Source: Coptis chinensis (taxonomy: Eukaryota > Streptophyta > Magnoliopsida > Ranunculales > Ranunculaceae). Taken from it: a DNA stretch of 64,000 nucleotides. Positions 48,366 through 62,100 of this stretch are shown here, in pieces. The position numbers and the translations under genes were made by a program. Each line of letters starts with the position of its first letter. The stretch's first letter is position 1. The stretch is from positions 52,593,001 through 52,657,000 of the forward strand of contig CM027380.1 in the NCBI GenBank assembly GCA_015680905.1, in the 5' to 3' direction. The notes under the pieces were generated by a model. The model saw nothing but the letters and a program-made list of their open reading frames with translations. It was not told the origin of the DNA and searched no databases.

Positions 48366-49299
48366 CTAAAAAAGGAAATTCATCTTAGATAATGTTTGTG
48401 ACTTGTGAGAAAAAAAAAAAAAGTTGTTAGTACCTTAATTAGTTCGGCAATCATGACGTACTAAGCCAGCGCATTTAAAGTCCTCAGAATTACATTAGTA
48501 AAACTCCTCACTCGATCACCACTAAGGTAAGAGTATAATAGTCATATTAGACAGAGGTAGAGTTTTCTAAGAGTCTCATGGACAATCCTAGTGAATCCTT
48601 AAACAAACAACATAAACGAAGGGACACCGAGGAGCCTCCCGAAATGACACTAAGCGCTAGGTCTAGGAAATCAGCCAAGTGCCAAACACCAAACTCTAAG
48701 CGAAGCACTAATTAAGGTGGTGAATTGAACGCATCGAGAGGATCGAGCTTCTCTCGATAAGAAAGTTACTTCCAACGATCGATCAATGAAAATACTTAAG
48801 GGCTTAATTGTGCACATAAAACACATACACGTGACGCACACACGCGGCATTAAGCCGGCAATCACAGTTCATAGGAACTCGTTATTAATTAGAGTAGAAC
48901 TCACATTCTAGGAGATCTTTTTCTAGTGGATTATGACCTGATTGGCTTAGTTATAAGATAGAGTACGAAAAGACCACAAAGAAGTATGTTTGCCACCTAA
49001 ATTCTATATCTCGGCAAGTAGTAGTTTTCACCGGATAGGCATTTATGGTTCTCAAGTAGTTTCTATCATGCTACTAACACCACTAGTGCAAGAGAATAGG
49101 CATTTACAAAATCAAAAGTTATATATAGTTATATATTCAAGAAAGGTGGTTGGCCTATCTTTTTTGGGATCTTTGTGATTCTATGAAACTAGTTATATAT
49201 ATTCAAGAATGATAAACAACAAAAACTTCGAAAGTGCACAAAACCGAAAAATAAAACAGATTAAGATACTAGCAGTTCTAATGAGTGGCAATACTCATA

Positions 49300-50505
49300 T
49301 ATTCTACCTTTCTTGTAATTATGTCATCAATCTTGAGGATCATCCTCGCGACTCTGTTGCCAATGTGATAGATACTGGTGCTCACAAGCAAATGGGCTGA
49401 ACCACATTTTCCTCCAAGATATTTGTAATCTGCCCTTTCCTCACATTGATCCCAAAGATTGATCTCACCTGTGCATGTCGGTTCCGAGCTCATCCACGAT
49501 AGCTATTGGGTTCAAACCTGCATTCTCAGCAAGAGTATATGGAATAACTTCAAGAGCCTCCATAAAATGACCGCACACAATAACTTTCCATCCCATGCAA
49601 GACCTTAGCCCAAGCACCAAGTCGCCTCGACAATTTCGATTTCAAGCACCACCACCAAAGAATTAGAAACTTCTTGGTCACCAAACATCGGATCACACAC
49701 AAAGCATCATGTAGACTCCTCTCAGCCTCATCCGGAACCAACCGATTCGACCCACTAACAAGCACCGTCGTTGTCCTTCCCATATCCTTAATACCGGTAA
49801 TCTTCACAATCTTCCCCATCACCAAGAGAAACCTCTTCCACACAATCAAAGACGACCCATCTTCTCCTCGCGAAAATGTTCAATATTCGCAATAGCAAAG
49901 CAATTCAGAGTCTTGGTAATAAACTCAATAGCATCCCTCTCCACATCCTTAACCACCAAAATCTTAGCCTTAGAAAGATAATGCAAAGACAGATCCGAAA
50001 CGCGATCCCTCAAAATACTCTTCAATCAACAAAACATTACACCCCGTCGCCTTTAATCTTCTTAATCATCCCCAAAATATAATTCCTCTCCTCCTTCAAA
50101 AATCCTATCCATTTGCGTATAATCCTAAAACCACAATACTGTTCAATATCGGTCTTGGGTGGCTAAATCTGAAACGAATCACGGCAATCTTAGCATTCTC
50201 AACACGAAGTCGCCCACCAGCAGAATGACTAACCTTCTTATAAAACCAACCCTTTAACCAACTCCGATCGTCACAGCGGTCCCACCAAGTTTCTTAACAA
50301 TCTTAACATCTCTCAAATCAACTAAATCAACTTTCACATTATCCACCACAGATAAAACAACATCAACAGCTAACGGAGCAAGTAAAGTTGAATACTGACT
50401 AACAACTTTACTATTCAAACTAGTACTAGCACTCTTAACTAACGAATCGCGATCCGATAGCTCAACCGGTACAGCCATAGCAGTTAAAATATCAACAGTT
50501 GAGGT
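49300..50505 (-). pseudogene. CCT4: Captured chaperonin CCT subunit delta (CCT4) segment
   Basis: Starting near 50505 the minus strand reads [40 protein letters not shown] and [15 protein letters not shown]. Later come LHYLSKAKILVVKDVERDAI, EFITKTLNC, IVKITGIKDMGRTTTVLV, EAERSLHDALCVIRCLV, EALEVIPYTLAENAGLNPIA and finally RMILKIDDIIT near 49310. These are colinear with plant TCP-1 delta from roughly residue 175 to near the C-terminus. CCT4 is a subunit of the cytosolic CCT/TRiC ring that folds actin and tubulin. No intron is visible in the copied span. Many stops and frameshifts and a missing N-terminal third make it a non-functional transduplicate. The identification itself is very secure. 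Confidence 0.88.
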
Positions 50506-50559
50506 TGAGGTTAGACTTACATTGGGAAGTTGAGGTTAGATTCAAATGATAAACAAAAT

Positions 50560-51065
50560 AAATGGTCACATTCTCCTTTTATGTTGGGCTGCAATTCACT
50601 TTTTTGCTATTTTGGCAGATCGAATTTTTTGGGAACCAAGTTTGTGATATATGATAGCCAGCCTCCTCATGCTGGAGCCACGGTAGCCAAAAGTCGCTCT
50701 AATAGGCTGGTGGGTTTGAAACAAGTCTCTCTAGAGAGTACTGGCTGGTAACTATCCAAGAGCTCGACACGTATGAGTTAAACGCCTTAGGTTCCAGGTG
50801 AGAATTTGTGCAAGTAGATGTATATGGATTCACATGAGAGCTTACTCGTGTCTATAAATGTGTTAAGTCTGTATGACTTTGTTAATATATGTAATTTCCT
50901 TTATGCTTATGTCTTGAATAACAACTAATCCCAATAGTTTAATTATTATGTGGAGCAAGTAGGGGCCCTAGAAGAATGCAGTGTACCATGAATGCGATCC
51001 CCGCCTCTGCAATTGAAGCGAAGGAATGGCTCCCCACACGCATCGAATTTCTACCCAACAACCTT
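50560..51065 (+). pseudogene. Captured Tubby-like protein (TLP) gene fragment with intron
   Basis: The first exon part (about 50610-50811) reads GRSNFLGTKFVIYDSQPPHA, GATVAKSRSNRLVGLKQVS and GNYP, and after a shift LDTYELNALGSR. An intron begins at GTGAGAAT and ends near 50967. The next exon reads GPRRMQCTMNAIPASAIEAK then EWLPTRIEF. This is the middle of the C-terminal tub domain of plant Tubby-like F-box proteins, phosphoinositide-binding membrane-tethered regulators. The split between LGSR and GPRRM keeps the intron, so the piece came from genomic DNA. It lies head to head with the CCT4 piece, starting about 60 bp away. Incomplete and shifted at least once. Confidence 0.85.
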
Positions 51066-53218
51066 GGATTCATTACCACCAATCCCATTTTTCAGATCTA
51101 AATCAACTCGTGTAGATCCTAGCTAACTTTTTCTTGTATATCGAGACATAACTAACTTTTTGAGTCTAACTATGGTCAGATAATTGGGTAACACTTGTTC
51201 ATTTTCGTGAATCAGGTAAAGAGTATGAACAATTATGCCGATTTTAAGAGCTAAAAACATAAAATGAAGATGGAGCTCAGGTACTCTTTGACGGTCATAA
51301 TGAGTATGTTACTATCTAAGTCTTCTTTGCAAATTGGAAGAAAGTGAATTGAACTTTACAAATCAACATCACCGACTTAATATTGGTATAGTCGGTCCCC
51401 GGAAGCATTCTTTGAAAAGGGGTATGCAAAACTCATTAGTACACACAAAAAATTAATAATGCACCAACTAATTGTACCTTTCCACCCTTTAAAAGCTCAA
51501 CAAAGGAGAGAACAACACGTCTTTGCTTATGGTGCTCGATATCCGACTTATATAAAAGCAAAGTTTCACTTGTATCAATAAACCCAGGAACAAAATGGAA
51601 TATACATTTCAGCCATTCCCGAGCATTGAATTTGAATAATGATCTCTACTTAATCGTGAATCTGCCGCCGCTTTAAGTGTAATACTAACTACGATCTAAG
51701 TTTCAGATATACCTCCAGCCAGACATCCCAAAGAAGCAAGTCCAAGGGCTTCTAGAATACCAATTAGCACAAAAGAAGATTTGGGAAGGGATAGCATTTC
51801 CTTCGTCCACGAGTCCAAAGACAATATCTTGCTTAACAAGATGGAAAAGTATATACCAACATACCTGCATATAAGAAGTAAAACATTAGTGAAAGGGCAA
51901 AGGCAACATTTATCTTAACCAACATTCCAATTCCCACCTTGATACAAATACACTTTGTACAATCTAGTTGTCTATGAAACCAAATACACTCAAACTTAAT
52001 TTTCACAACCAAAGAAAAATACCCAAGTCCCAAAATACACTCAAACTTAATTTTCACAATCTAGTTGTCATACCGGCCCCGCTTTTGATCGATGCCAAAA
52101 TCTCAAAGAACCATAGCTTTCTTAAGATCCATCGCCATAATAACCAACAAGATTCTTGGCACATTTCTCAAATTTGAAATTCTAGAAGTAGAAATCAAAC
52201 CCCCAAAAGTGCAATCAAAGCAACAAAGATCATAGATGAATTCAGCCCTAACCCCTCTTCAACTCAAAACTATTTTTACCCTAAAAACATAATAGGAAGA
52301 TGGGCACCACCGGGATTTGGGGTTAGATTTTTTCTGTTACTATTTAGGAGAGAAATCAGAGAATTTGAGAGAGGGAGGAAGGTGCAAATGGCTACAACAA
52401 GTGAGTGAGAGCTTGAACAATAAAAATGAACAAATAAACTAACCGAAAAGGTCTTACCTTGAGAACTGAAAAGTTAGGAAGAAAGGACGAGCTTGAGCAA
52501 ATTTGAACAAATCCACTATTTTTCGAGGATCCGAAAGTGCAAGTAAAGCAAGGATAAGGTGCGGTCGAACTTTCATCTCTTTCAATCCATACCGATGAGC
52601 ATAATCATACCACCGACTTCCTCCAAAATTAACCAAAACAGTTTATTGAATGGCCAACATAGAGTAAAACCAAGAAACCCCATTTCTCATATACTAAACC
52701 CCTAACCCTAGGTTTAGAAATTATAAAATAGAACTAAAAGGGGTGGTAAAATTGCATATTGTGGGCTTCCAAACCCCGTCTCTCTTTCTCCATTTCATCG
52801 CGTGCTCTATAATCTATATGGTGGTTCCGTACACAAGTGTGTTTTTCTTTCAAGAATGGTCTAATGGAACTGTAGAATGAAGGCTTCTCTTTGTTGAAAA
52901 GGAAATAAAGATAAGAAACCCTAACCTAACCCAAATGGGTGAGAGAGAGAAAGAGAGGTTTTCTATTTTGACATACCGACGACGACGATTTTTTGTTTCT
53001 CTATTTTTGAAATTTGAAGTTGTTTTGGTTTTGGATTTGTAACACTTCTCCAACGCTTTTAAGCCGTTAGCAATTAATTCGAAATTCACTCAAATAAACC
53101 AACGCTTTTACAACATTGCCAACGCTTTATTTAGCGTTGGCAATTTACTAACGGTAAATAAAGCGTTGCAAAGCAAAAAAGGTGCGTGTTGCAAATATCC
53201 TATTATGGTGTAGTGAAG

Positions 53219-53693
53219 CAAGGGAGAAAACCAAATCTGTAATTAATGAAGGCACGATGCACAACCCACACTAATGTAGTATATATCTACTCATATGAAA
53301 CTAAGATGGGGAAGTGTAATTGCCTTGTGTGGAAATGCTCGAACTTGGTAGAAGTTGGAATATGGGGTTAGATAAGGATGGATATTTGATCTGTATGTGG
53401 GTGGTTAGTGTGATCTTGGGGGTGTTCTAACATCGGTCTAACGTAGTAGAGCATTGTCCAATGCATTGATGCATTTATCAATGGTTGGATGGAAGAATAA
53501 CTAGGAAAACTGAAATAGTAGACCCCTTGAGCATGTTAAGTTTTATGTTTTTTATTTCCTTGAGCGTGGTATATCTAGGAAAACTACAAAATGAGCCTGC
53601 CTTAGAAGTTTAAGGTGTCTCATGACAGATTTGTTAGTCTAGTTGTCCTTGTATGTTGAAGCTTAAGCTTAAGTATCTTTGTAGGCAACACAT
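53219..53693. other. Flank between CACTA element B and the third LTR element, no gene seen
   Basis: AT-rich. It is probably 3' flank of the plant-mobile-domain-like pseudogene. No coding or repeat structure is recognised. Confidence 0.3.
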
Positions 53694-55548
53694 TGATAAG
53701 CACCCAAAAACTGTAATATTAAACCCCGAGAGACATAGCATTTTGGTCGATTATGTGTTTAATAATCATGTAATAATTATATTTTCGTACTTTTGCAGGT
53801 TTCCGCAATTAAAATGAATATAGTGATAAAACGTGCATCAAAGTACAGGAATGCGGGAATATTTGGAGTTTCCCACTTGACCCAGTGAAGCCAAAGTTTC
53901 CAAAAGAACAGAACCAGTGCGGAACGGGCCCACATATGAAGAAGCAGGAAACTTCCGAAGCTCAAATCGGATAAATCTAGGTGCCGACGTTGGCTAGTGA
54001 AACTGCCAAGTACAAGAATACGGGAATATTTGGAATTCCCGCTCAATCTCCGTAAAGCCCAACAAAAGCCTGACTAGAGCCGAAGTTCCCAAAAGAACAG
54101 AACCAGTGCAGGACGGGCCCACATATAAAGAGGCAGGAAACTTCCGACGCTCAAATCGGATAAATCTAGGTGCCGATGTTGGCAAGTGAAGCTGCTATAG
54201 CGACCCGGGCGACGAACTCTGCGCAAGGACAAATAGTCGTAAAAACGCCAATTTCGGCGCCGCCACTGGACACACTAAGTGGACACACTCTGCGGGCCCA
54301 GAGGGCATGATGAGTCAGCATAGGCAGGTGGCAATTGATGGTTTCAAATTGATACCATCTGTCAAGAAAAAAAGACACGTATCAATTCAAACCTGTTGGT
54401 TTGAATTAACATCAGCTAAAAAACAAAAACGTAAAATAACAAAAGGACAAAATCTAAAACAGATTGAAAGCGAAGTTTGGTTTTCGAACCTTTCAATTAG
54501 CAAAAGAACAAAACCTAAAATATTCACGGGTCGCTTTGTATCAGTTTTATATATATGAAGGCTTCATTAGAACCCTTCAAAGAAATTTATTGCTTTTAGC
54601 TACGTTTAAATTTCTTCAAGATTTACCTTCCGCTATTTGTTTCGCAAAGCCTTAATACAAGAAGTGTTTTACCCTTAATAACAGCTTATTTCCTTCCTTG
54701 TTTAATTTCGTCCGCATTTATTTACTTAATGTATACAAAGCAAGTTTTATTATTCCTACTATGATGATGAAGCTAATCCCCCGTGGGGAGTGGTTATGTC
54801 GCCGTAAAAATCCGGATTGACTCGTTAATATTCTAGAATCACTACTTAGGAATTAGACATAGAATTAACATCCGGTCCCAAAATGACCGAGACTGCACAA
54901 AGTTGAGTGCCGATGTTCAGATAGTTCGCTAATCCCAAAATGTCTCGCTAGCGACTCTGTCGGTCGACAGCCTCTCCAATTTCGGTCCGCCTGATGTGAA
55001 CTGTGCGGGGAGCGAAATAATATACCGTAGAGATGAGGTATTATCGAAACTCCTTATGCTAGTGAAATGCGACCCTAGAGATGTGGGCATGCACTAGGGA
55101 TCAACACTTCGACGCCGCCTCCTAAACGAGACTAACTAGAGATGTAGTGATTTAGTAATAAAACCGTTGAAAAATGATTCTTGCATGAGCATGATTAACT
55201 CTCTCCCTGTTTCTCTACTTTTATATAATCGCCGTAGTAATTTATATTATTTGCATTACCGTTATTTTAATTAAAAACCAACTAAAAAAGAAACCTAAAA
55301 ATCCTACTCACTAAAGTGTACTCCAGTTGTGAACCTATCCGAGCCCTAAGGTTTGGACGATCCCTTACTCGACCTATCCTACCAATCCCACGTGAGTAAG
55401 GTAACTTGACTAAAACGTACGACTATACGGACTTTGGACTTTGGACTTGGACTGTGGACCTCGGACTTTGGACTGTGGACCTCGGACTTAAGAAAATAAG
55501 TAATTATATCAATAAACAAACGTTCGTGTGTAAATTAGCGTTCTATCA
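53694..55548 (+). repeat. 5' LTR of the third Athila-like element
   Basis: 1855 bp, TGATAAG...TATCA, followed by a primer-binding-site-like motif. It contains an internal tandem duplication (53841-54195) and a TATA-like TTTATATATATG at about 54545. Without the 3' LTR its age cannot be judged. Confidence 0.75.
53841..54195. repeat. Tandem duplication of about 170 bp within the LTR
   Basis: Copy 1 is 53841-54007 and copy 2 is 54008-54195. Both contain CGGGAATATTTGGA, AAAAGAACAGAACCAGTGC, ACGGGCCCACATAT and CTCAAATCGGATAAATCTAG. They are about 85-90% identical by eye. Confidence 0.85.
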
Positions 55549-55550
55549 AA

Positions 55551-55567
55551 TGGCGCCGCTGCACGCC
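55551..55567 (+). other. Primer-binding site, tRNA-Asp-like (third element)
   Basis: TGGCGCCGCTGC begins two bases after the LTR end and matches 11 of the first 12 bases of the known Athila/Tat tRNA-Asp site. Confidence 0.6.
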
Positions 55568-56913
55568 GAAGGACTCTGGACATAACGTAATAACTGGAAT
55601 ACATCCATAAAAACCCCCTCCCTTACCTCATCATCTTTTTAATTGTCATTTCTGTTACAATACTAACTATTTACAGTAATTTTTTCTACTAACAAATAAC
55701 TGTGAGCCAAGTTTTGTTTATCTTCATTAGCACACGATTAAGCACTTTCGAGGGAATTTGAAGTACTAAACAGACAAAGAGTCTCTGACGAGATCAATTA
55801 GTAAGCACGCGAAACTAACCTCGAGTATCAACACCGGTTTTCAGGTACTGTGCCACTTTCTTTTCAGTACTCTTTTGGGCTCTTTGGTCCTGTTTTTCTA
55901 GTAAGCATAAGCTTGGGAGTAGTCGATCGCTATAACGAGGAACCGCGGGACGCTTCGTGTTTCAAACTCTTAAACTCCTCAAACTTTGTCGAGGATATTA
56001 TTTGCTATAACCTGCTTTTACCTCAGATATTTGTATGTTGGAATGAGAACTCTGGTGGCATGTAAAGGTGGTTCGTCATCACATATTCACGTAACACAAT
56101 TAATATGATTCGTATATATTTTGATATATGCGTAGCACCAAACCACTTGCTTAGAATATTTTTATATGTGTATGTTACATCAATTCACGTACACGGTATT
56201 CAATTGCATGAGTTCGTTCTTGACATTCCCCTAGCTCACGTATAACTTACACATAGTTGCACGTATAGGCACTATAGATTTGCATGAGTAGACTTTCTGC
56301 GTAAACTAGTATATGTTAGTTAGTTTCTATTTCTAGCATTTATCGTTTTTAATTGCATGTTTCGTAATCACGTCTCCATAATACACTAATTACGTAATAA
56401 AAAAATAAAAAAAAAAAATAAAAAATTAAAAAATCATCGTAATTAAAAATTTCATCTAAATCATCTTAATAACACCCCGCATAATACACCATCATAAATC
56501 ATCATCCTATTCCATCGTGATTAGGAAACTTGAGAAAAAATTGAGGTTGCCTAATTAAAGAACGCTAGCACTAACAACCTCCCTCAATTCTCTCGGGTAA
56601 CTCCGGGTTGGCTGCTGGAATATTCACATCGCTATCCTAGCTTCCCTGCGCCGGGTTAGCAAATACCGTGAAAACGCGTTTAATTTCCCTCCTTCCAAAC
56701 TTCTAAAACCTCCAGTCATTATTCATTCCTTATGAGCACCAAATTAAAATTCATATTTGTATGAGACTCACGGTCCGGTAAACATAAGGAATTAGAACTT
56801 ACATATCATCGCCGAAAAATACAAGAAACAACTGCTTATGTTATCTCCTAGGCATAGTTCCTCCTCAGAATCAACCTCGTCAAACATCTCCGTTTCCATT
56901 ATCTCCTTTAATT

Positions 56914-59900
56914 ATGGCTGAAGAAAACCTCACAGTCGAAAACCCCTTCGATTTCTATTGCGCCTCTGGGGAGGAAGGACTCCGCTTCCTCGCATTAAAC
57001 TCGATGCGATTGTAGGTGATTTTCAGATTCGGCCAAACATTTTCGGTTTTTTCACCGGGTTTACCATGGTTTAGACCATGAAAACCGTATTAATCATCTT
57101 CGCCGGATGCAACAAGTAGTCACCACTTTCCGCCATCCCAACCGCCGTTACTAACGAACAAGTCTTGCTTAGGTTGTTCCCCTTCACCTTAGCCGATAAA
57201 GCTTCAGTTTGGCTCGCCCGGACAAAGCCGCAATCCATTGACACATGGGCCAAACTTGTTCAAGCATTCATGATAAAGTTCTATACTCAAAAGAAAACTA
57301 CAGAAATGCTTCAAAAGATTCAATTCTTTTCGCCAAAGACCCCGTGAATCCTTTTCGGCGTGGAGCAGATTTATCGATCTACTTCTCGAATGTCCCCATC
57401 ATCAACTCGACACCGCCAGTATTAGTCCGTTTCATTTTTTAATGGCCTCTCGACCATCAAAAGGAAACATTAGATATCATGAACGGCGGTTGTTTCATGG
57501 ACAAGGGCGCCATCAAGCATACACTTTTCTTGAAAACGTGCCTCACGGCACCCATCGGGAAAAACCGATTCTTCTAGATCTTCTAAAGACACTCCTACCA
57601 AAGTTACGCCTATGTTCGAGGTCAAACCCGATCCGAATTAAAACTCTAATCGAAGTCTCGAACAAAAGGTCGATGCTCTTTTCGTACAAGTAAATGAACA
57701 AAACCCAAACAGGTCATGGTCGCCAACGCTTCCCCATGCCCCTTCTTTGCTTAAGTCCCGAGCACGCCGATTCTTATTGTCCTTTTGGTATATGAGTGTC
57801 CTCCCCCAACCTTCCTCAAGAGGCTTGTGCTTTCAACATCCCTAACGCACTTTTGGCGACAACATCCGAATTTAGCTTTGGGCACCCCCGCCCAACAACA
57901 AGCTCCTCAGTGGCAAACAACGCTCCCGCATTTCCACCACCGCGAACTACAATTCCTATCGCCAAGGAAATCCTCCACAACCAATTTCAGCAAGGGCAAA
58001 ATAATTTTCCCAATAACGCAAATATGGGATACCAAAACAACCGAAACCTTGTTCCCGCTTAACCAAGGATATGGCTACCAAAATCAACCCAGAATAATAA
58101 CCGCGGAACTAGTTCCCCGCCAGCTTCCTTTGGTATAATCCACACCGATAAATAAAACTTTCCGACATACATGAATCAATGGGAATCAAATCCTAGCTTC
58201 TATCCATCAGCCTCTTCACCGTTAGCTCGGGATAAAGTCAAAAGCGTGTTCCCCGCCAAGCGGTTCCAAACCCTAAGCCTACAAACACCGCCTTTGAACT
58301 CAACAATGCACCAGACCTAGTAATCCAAGTCAGGGTGAGGTAAATGCCATTACCACTCTTCGCTCGGGCCGAACCATCGACAATAATATACGATGCCGAC
58401 GAGGAATCGACGAAGTTAACGACCGACGCCCCGCCTCTTACCTCAAGAACCTATAACGGACGAGGTTGTACCTTTAAAATCTACACCCACGCCCCTAGGA
58501 AAAGATACCACCGATCCTTATATCGCGATTCGCCCAAAAGCTCCGTTCCCTCCCCGCTTGGTAAAGAACAAACGCGGATTTAACATTTTGATGAGATCCG
58601 TGAAACCTTCAAAATTTGACCATAAACTTACCTTTCCTAGACGCTAAAGCATTTGCCCAAGCATGCCAAGTTTTCAAGGACATGTGCACCACCAAACGAC
58701 GCATTTAATGTACCTCAACAAAGCGCCTCATCGAAAGCGGTTTCCCTCGACACTACCAATGGTGTGGTAAAGCACAAGGACCTGTGTCGATTAACTGGTA
58801 CTTTGCACGCCATGCGATAAGTATACCGCCATCGCGACTTTTAGACCTAGGTGCGGAGTGTCAACCTACTTCCCTACTACTTATTTAAGCAGTTAGGTCT
58901 TCATGAATTGAAACCTACCAATATGACTCTCGCAACTCGCGGATCGCTTCTATCAAGTACCCAAAAGGCATAGTAGAGAACGTTATAGTAAAGGTCAAAG
59001 ATTTTACTATCCGCCGATTTTGTCATTCCTCGATAATCAAGTATCTTGTGACTCCATCCCCTATCATCTTGGGACGCCCTTTCCTTGCAATCGCTAACGC
59101 CTCATAAATTGTCGGGATGGTTCAATGACATTGTCTTTCGAACCTTTTCCTCCGAACTCAACGATTCAAAATAATGAAACAGGTTTCCGATCCTATAATG
59201 GAGGGCTTAGATTAGCCTGGTTGATAGTCCGAACATGATTATTTCAAACTCTTTTCCCCAGACCGAGATACACCCGGTTTCTTTCTTTTTGATAACCGGA
59301 GTTTGACGATGACTCGCATATAAAGGATGTCCATGCGTTATTAGAGTCCGTACCACTATTTGACCCTAATGCGCCCGGCAAACTAATTGTAAGAACCGGA
59401 TTCGCTTCTTTTCCATGAAGAGATGATCCCTCACGAATCCTTGATCCCCAATCCTCCAACTCCGGACTTAAACCTCTACCCCCGATTTGAAGCACGCATA
59501 TCTCGATCCCGATGGTAGTCACCCTATAATAATTTTCGCTCACTTGACTACGCACTAAGAGACACGCTTGATTCATGTCATCCGTGGGAACACCGCCCGC
59601 TATCGGATGGTCCTTAGATGATATCAAGGAATAGACCCCAGCATATGCACGCATCGATACATCTTGATGACGGCACAAAGACATCGCGAGAACCACAACG
59701 CCGCTTTAATCCCGCCATGAAGCGAAGTAGTGAGAGAGGAAGTTTTACGTTTATTTGATGCGGTATCATATACCCTATCTCGATAGTGATAGGTTAGTCC
59801 CTGGTCCACGTTGTTCCCAAAAAGTCCGCATTCAAGTTGTACAAAATGAAAATGGTGAGTGCATCTCCACTTTCGATTCCTTTGAAATGGAGAATTTGCA

Positions 59901-62100
59901 TTGACTATCGCGAAACTTAATGCCGTAACCCGTGAAAGATCATTTCCCTCTCCCATTCATTGACCGGATGCTAGAACGCTTAGCCGGTCATGCTTACTAC
60001 CATTTTTTTTGATGGCTATTCCGATACTTCCAAATTGTCATTGATCCCACCATCAAGAAAAGACAACCTTCACGTGTCCTTTGGAACCTTTGCATACGCA
60101 TCTAATGCCTTTTGGCCTTTGTAATGCCCCTGTGCACTTTCCAACGCTGCATGCTTCACATTTTTAGTGATATGGTGGAACGTTATATGGAAGTCTTCAT
60201 GGACGACTTTTTCCATTTACGGAAATTCCTTTTGACGTATTTATTTATCCAACCTTTCTAAAGTATTGACGCTGCGAGAGAAAAAATCTGGTATTTTCAA
60301 TTGGGAGAAGTGTCATTTCATGGTTACCAAAGGACTTGTTCTAGGTCATATTGTTTCAAAAGACGGGATAGAGGTTGATAAGGCTAAAATTGTTAAAATT
60401 TCTTCGCTACCCCTTCCCACGCATAGCCGGGGATATCCGTGCCTTTTAGGCCACCGGGTTTTGAGGAGATTCATTCAGGATTTTTCTAAGGTTGCTCGAC
60501 CCTTAACCAATCTCCGCTAAGGATGCAAAGATTCGACTTCAATTTCAATTGCAAACAAGCTTTTGATACTTTAAAACCGCTCGACTACCGCCCTATTATT
60601 CAACCCCGATTGGTCTCAACCATTCAAACTAATGTGTGACGCTTAGCGACTTTGCTATTGGTTTTGTTAGGTCAACGACGTGACGACAAACCCGTTGTCA
60701 TTTACTACGCTTAGTAAAACTCTTTAACGACGCCAACGTAAATTATACCACAACTGAGAAAGAGTTCCTAGTCATTGCCTATGCTTTGGATAAGTTTGGC
60801 CCCTACCTAGTTGGAACATCGACCATCGCGGTATTACCCAACCATGCCGCAATTCGCACTTACTCAGCGAAAAAGGACGTGAAAAACAACGATTATTCCA
60901 CCGATCCTTCTCTTACGTGGAATTCACCCCGAAATCAAGGACAAGAAAGGAACTGAAAATGTCGAGACCATTTATCAAGGCTGGTTGGTGACATCGATAG
61001 TGATTCAAAACTATCGGTGATTCCTTCCTGCATCTAATACTTGTACTCTATTTTCTCATCTCCATGGTATGGACATCGTTAACTACTTAGTTACCGAGGA
61101 AGTCCCTCCTTTTGGTCACGCCCCGATCATAAAAGTTCTTATCCTTCAGAAAATATTATTTTTCGATGAACCCTACCTCTTTAAGTATTGTTCCGACCAA
61201 CTCATTCGCCATTTTGATTCCGATCGGGAACACACCGACGATATCCTTTGCCATGAACAATCTTATGGAGGTCATTTCATGGAAAGAAAACAGTGGCCAA
61301 GGTGTTACAATGTGGTTTTACTGGCCTACCCTTTTTGATGCACCTAACATTCGCGTGATTTTGCATTCGTTGTCAACACCTAGGTCGAATTCACAAACCA
61401 AATATGATGCCCCTAAGTCCCATCTTGATTGTGGAAATTTTTGATGTTTGGGGCATCGATTTTATGGGACCTTTCCCTATTTCTCAAGGTTTTCTATACA
61501 TTTTAGTCTAGAGACTATGTGTCCAAATGGATTCGAGGCACTCGTGATGTCGCTCAAATGACATAAGACTCGCCGCGGAGATTTGTAAAAGAAAATTTTC
61601 TCTCGCTTTGGTGTTCCTAAAGCTATCATCAGCGATGGGGTACACATTTTTGTAACAAAATTTTTGGTTTTTTAATGAAGAAATATGGAGTTACACACAA
61701 AGTTGCTACTCCATACCACCCACAAACAAGTGGCCAAAGTGGAAGTCTCCAATCGAGAGATAAAGTCTATTCCGAGAAAATCGCCAACCCATCAAGAAAG
61801 GATCGTCTTTCATCGACTTTTATCGGATGCCTGAAGCATAAAGATTTAAGACACTATAGGGATGTCTCCCTTACCGCATTGTTTTTGAAAACCTTGTCAT
61901 CCGCTAGTTGAACTTGAGCACCGTGCCTTCGGGCCATCAAAAGCCCTCAATTACAATATCATCGAGGCAGGAGAAGTTAAAAACTGCAATTAAATGAGCT
62001 GGAGGAGATTCGAGTGATGCTTATGATCTCTCAAATCCTACAAAGCTAATATGAAAAGAGGCACGACAAAGCACATAAGGCGAAGGATTTCAAAATTGGC
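56914..62100 (+). pseudogene. gag-pol region of the third Athila-like element (fossil)
   Basis: gag opens MAEENLTVENPFDFYCASG. A capsid-like FPFTLADKASVWLA and IDTWAKLVQAFMIKFYTQK follow near 57180. The protease, RT with FMDDF box, RNase H and integrase ([10 protein letters not shown]) are in Ty3/gypsy order. It is broken very many times, and part of that may be consensus error. Confidence 0.7.

Larger units (their letters stand above)
47309..53215. mobile_element. CACTA element B, non-autonomous, carrying CCT4 and Tubby-like gene pieces
   Basis: The ends are CACTACACCATAACAGGC and, on the other strand, CACTACACCATAATAGGA. Similarity continues through TATTTGCAAC, and a 3-bp AAG duplication flanks the element. 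The subterminal regions (47330-47660 and 53040-53200) carry many AACGGTT, CCGTTGCAAA and AAGCGTTGCAA words in both orientations, the expected CACTA subterminal repeats. No transposase is seen. The interior carries at least three host-derived blocks: an unidentified exon at 48229-48365 (minus), CCT4 at 49300-50505 (minus), and Tubby-like at 50560-51065 (plus). The stretches 47670-48228, 48370-49290 and 51070-53030 are AT-rich, and I recognise no gene in them. It inserted about 70 bp after the last open block of the plant-mobile-domain-like pseudogene. Confidence 0.88.
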
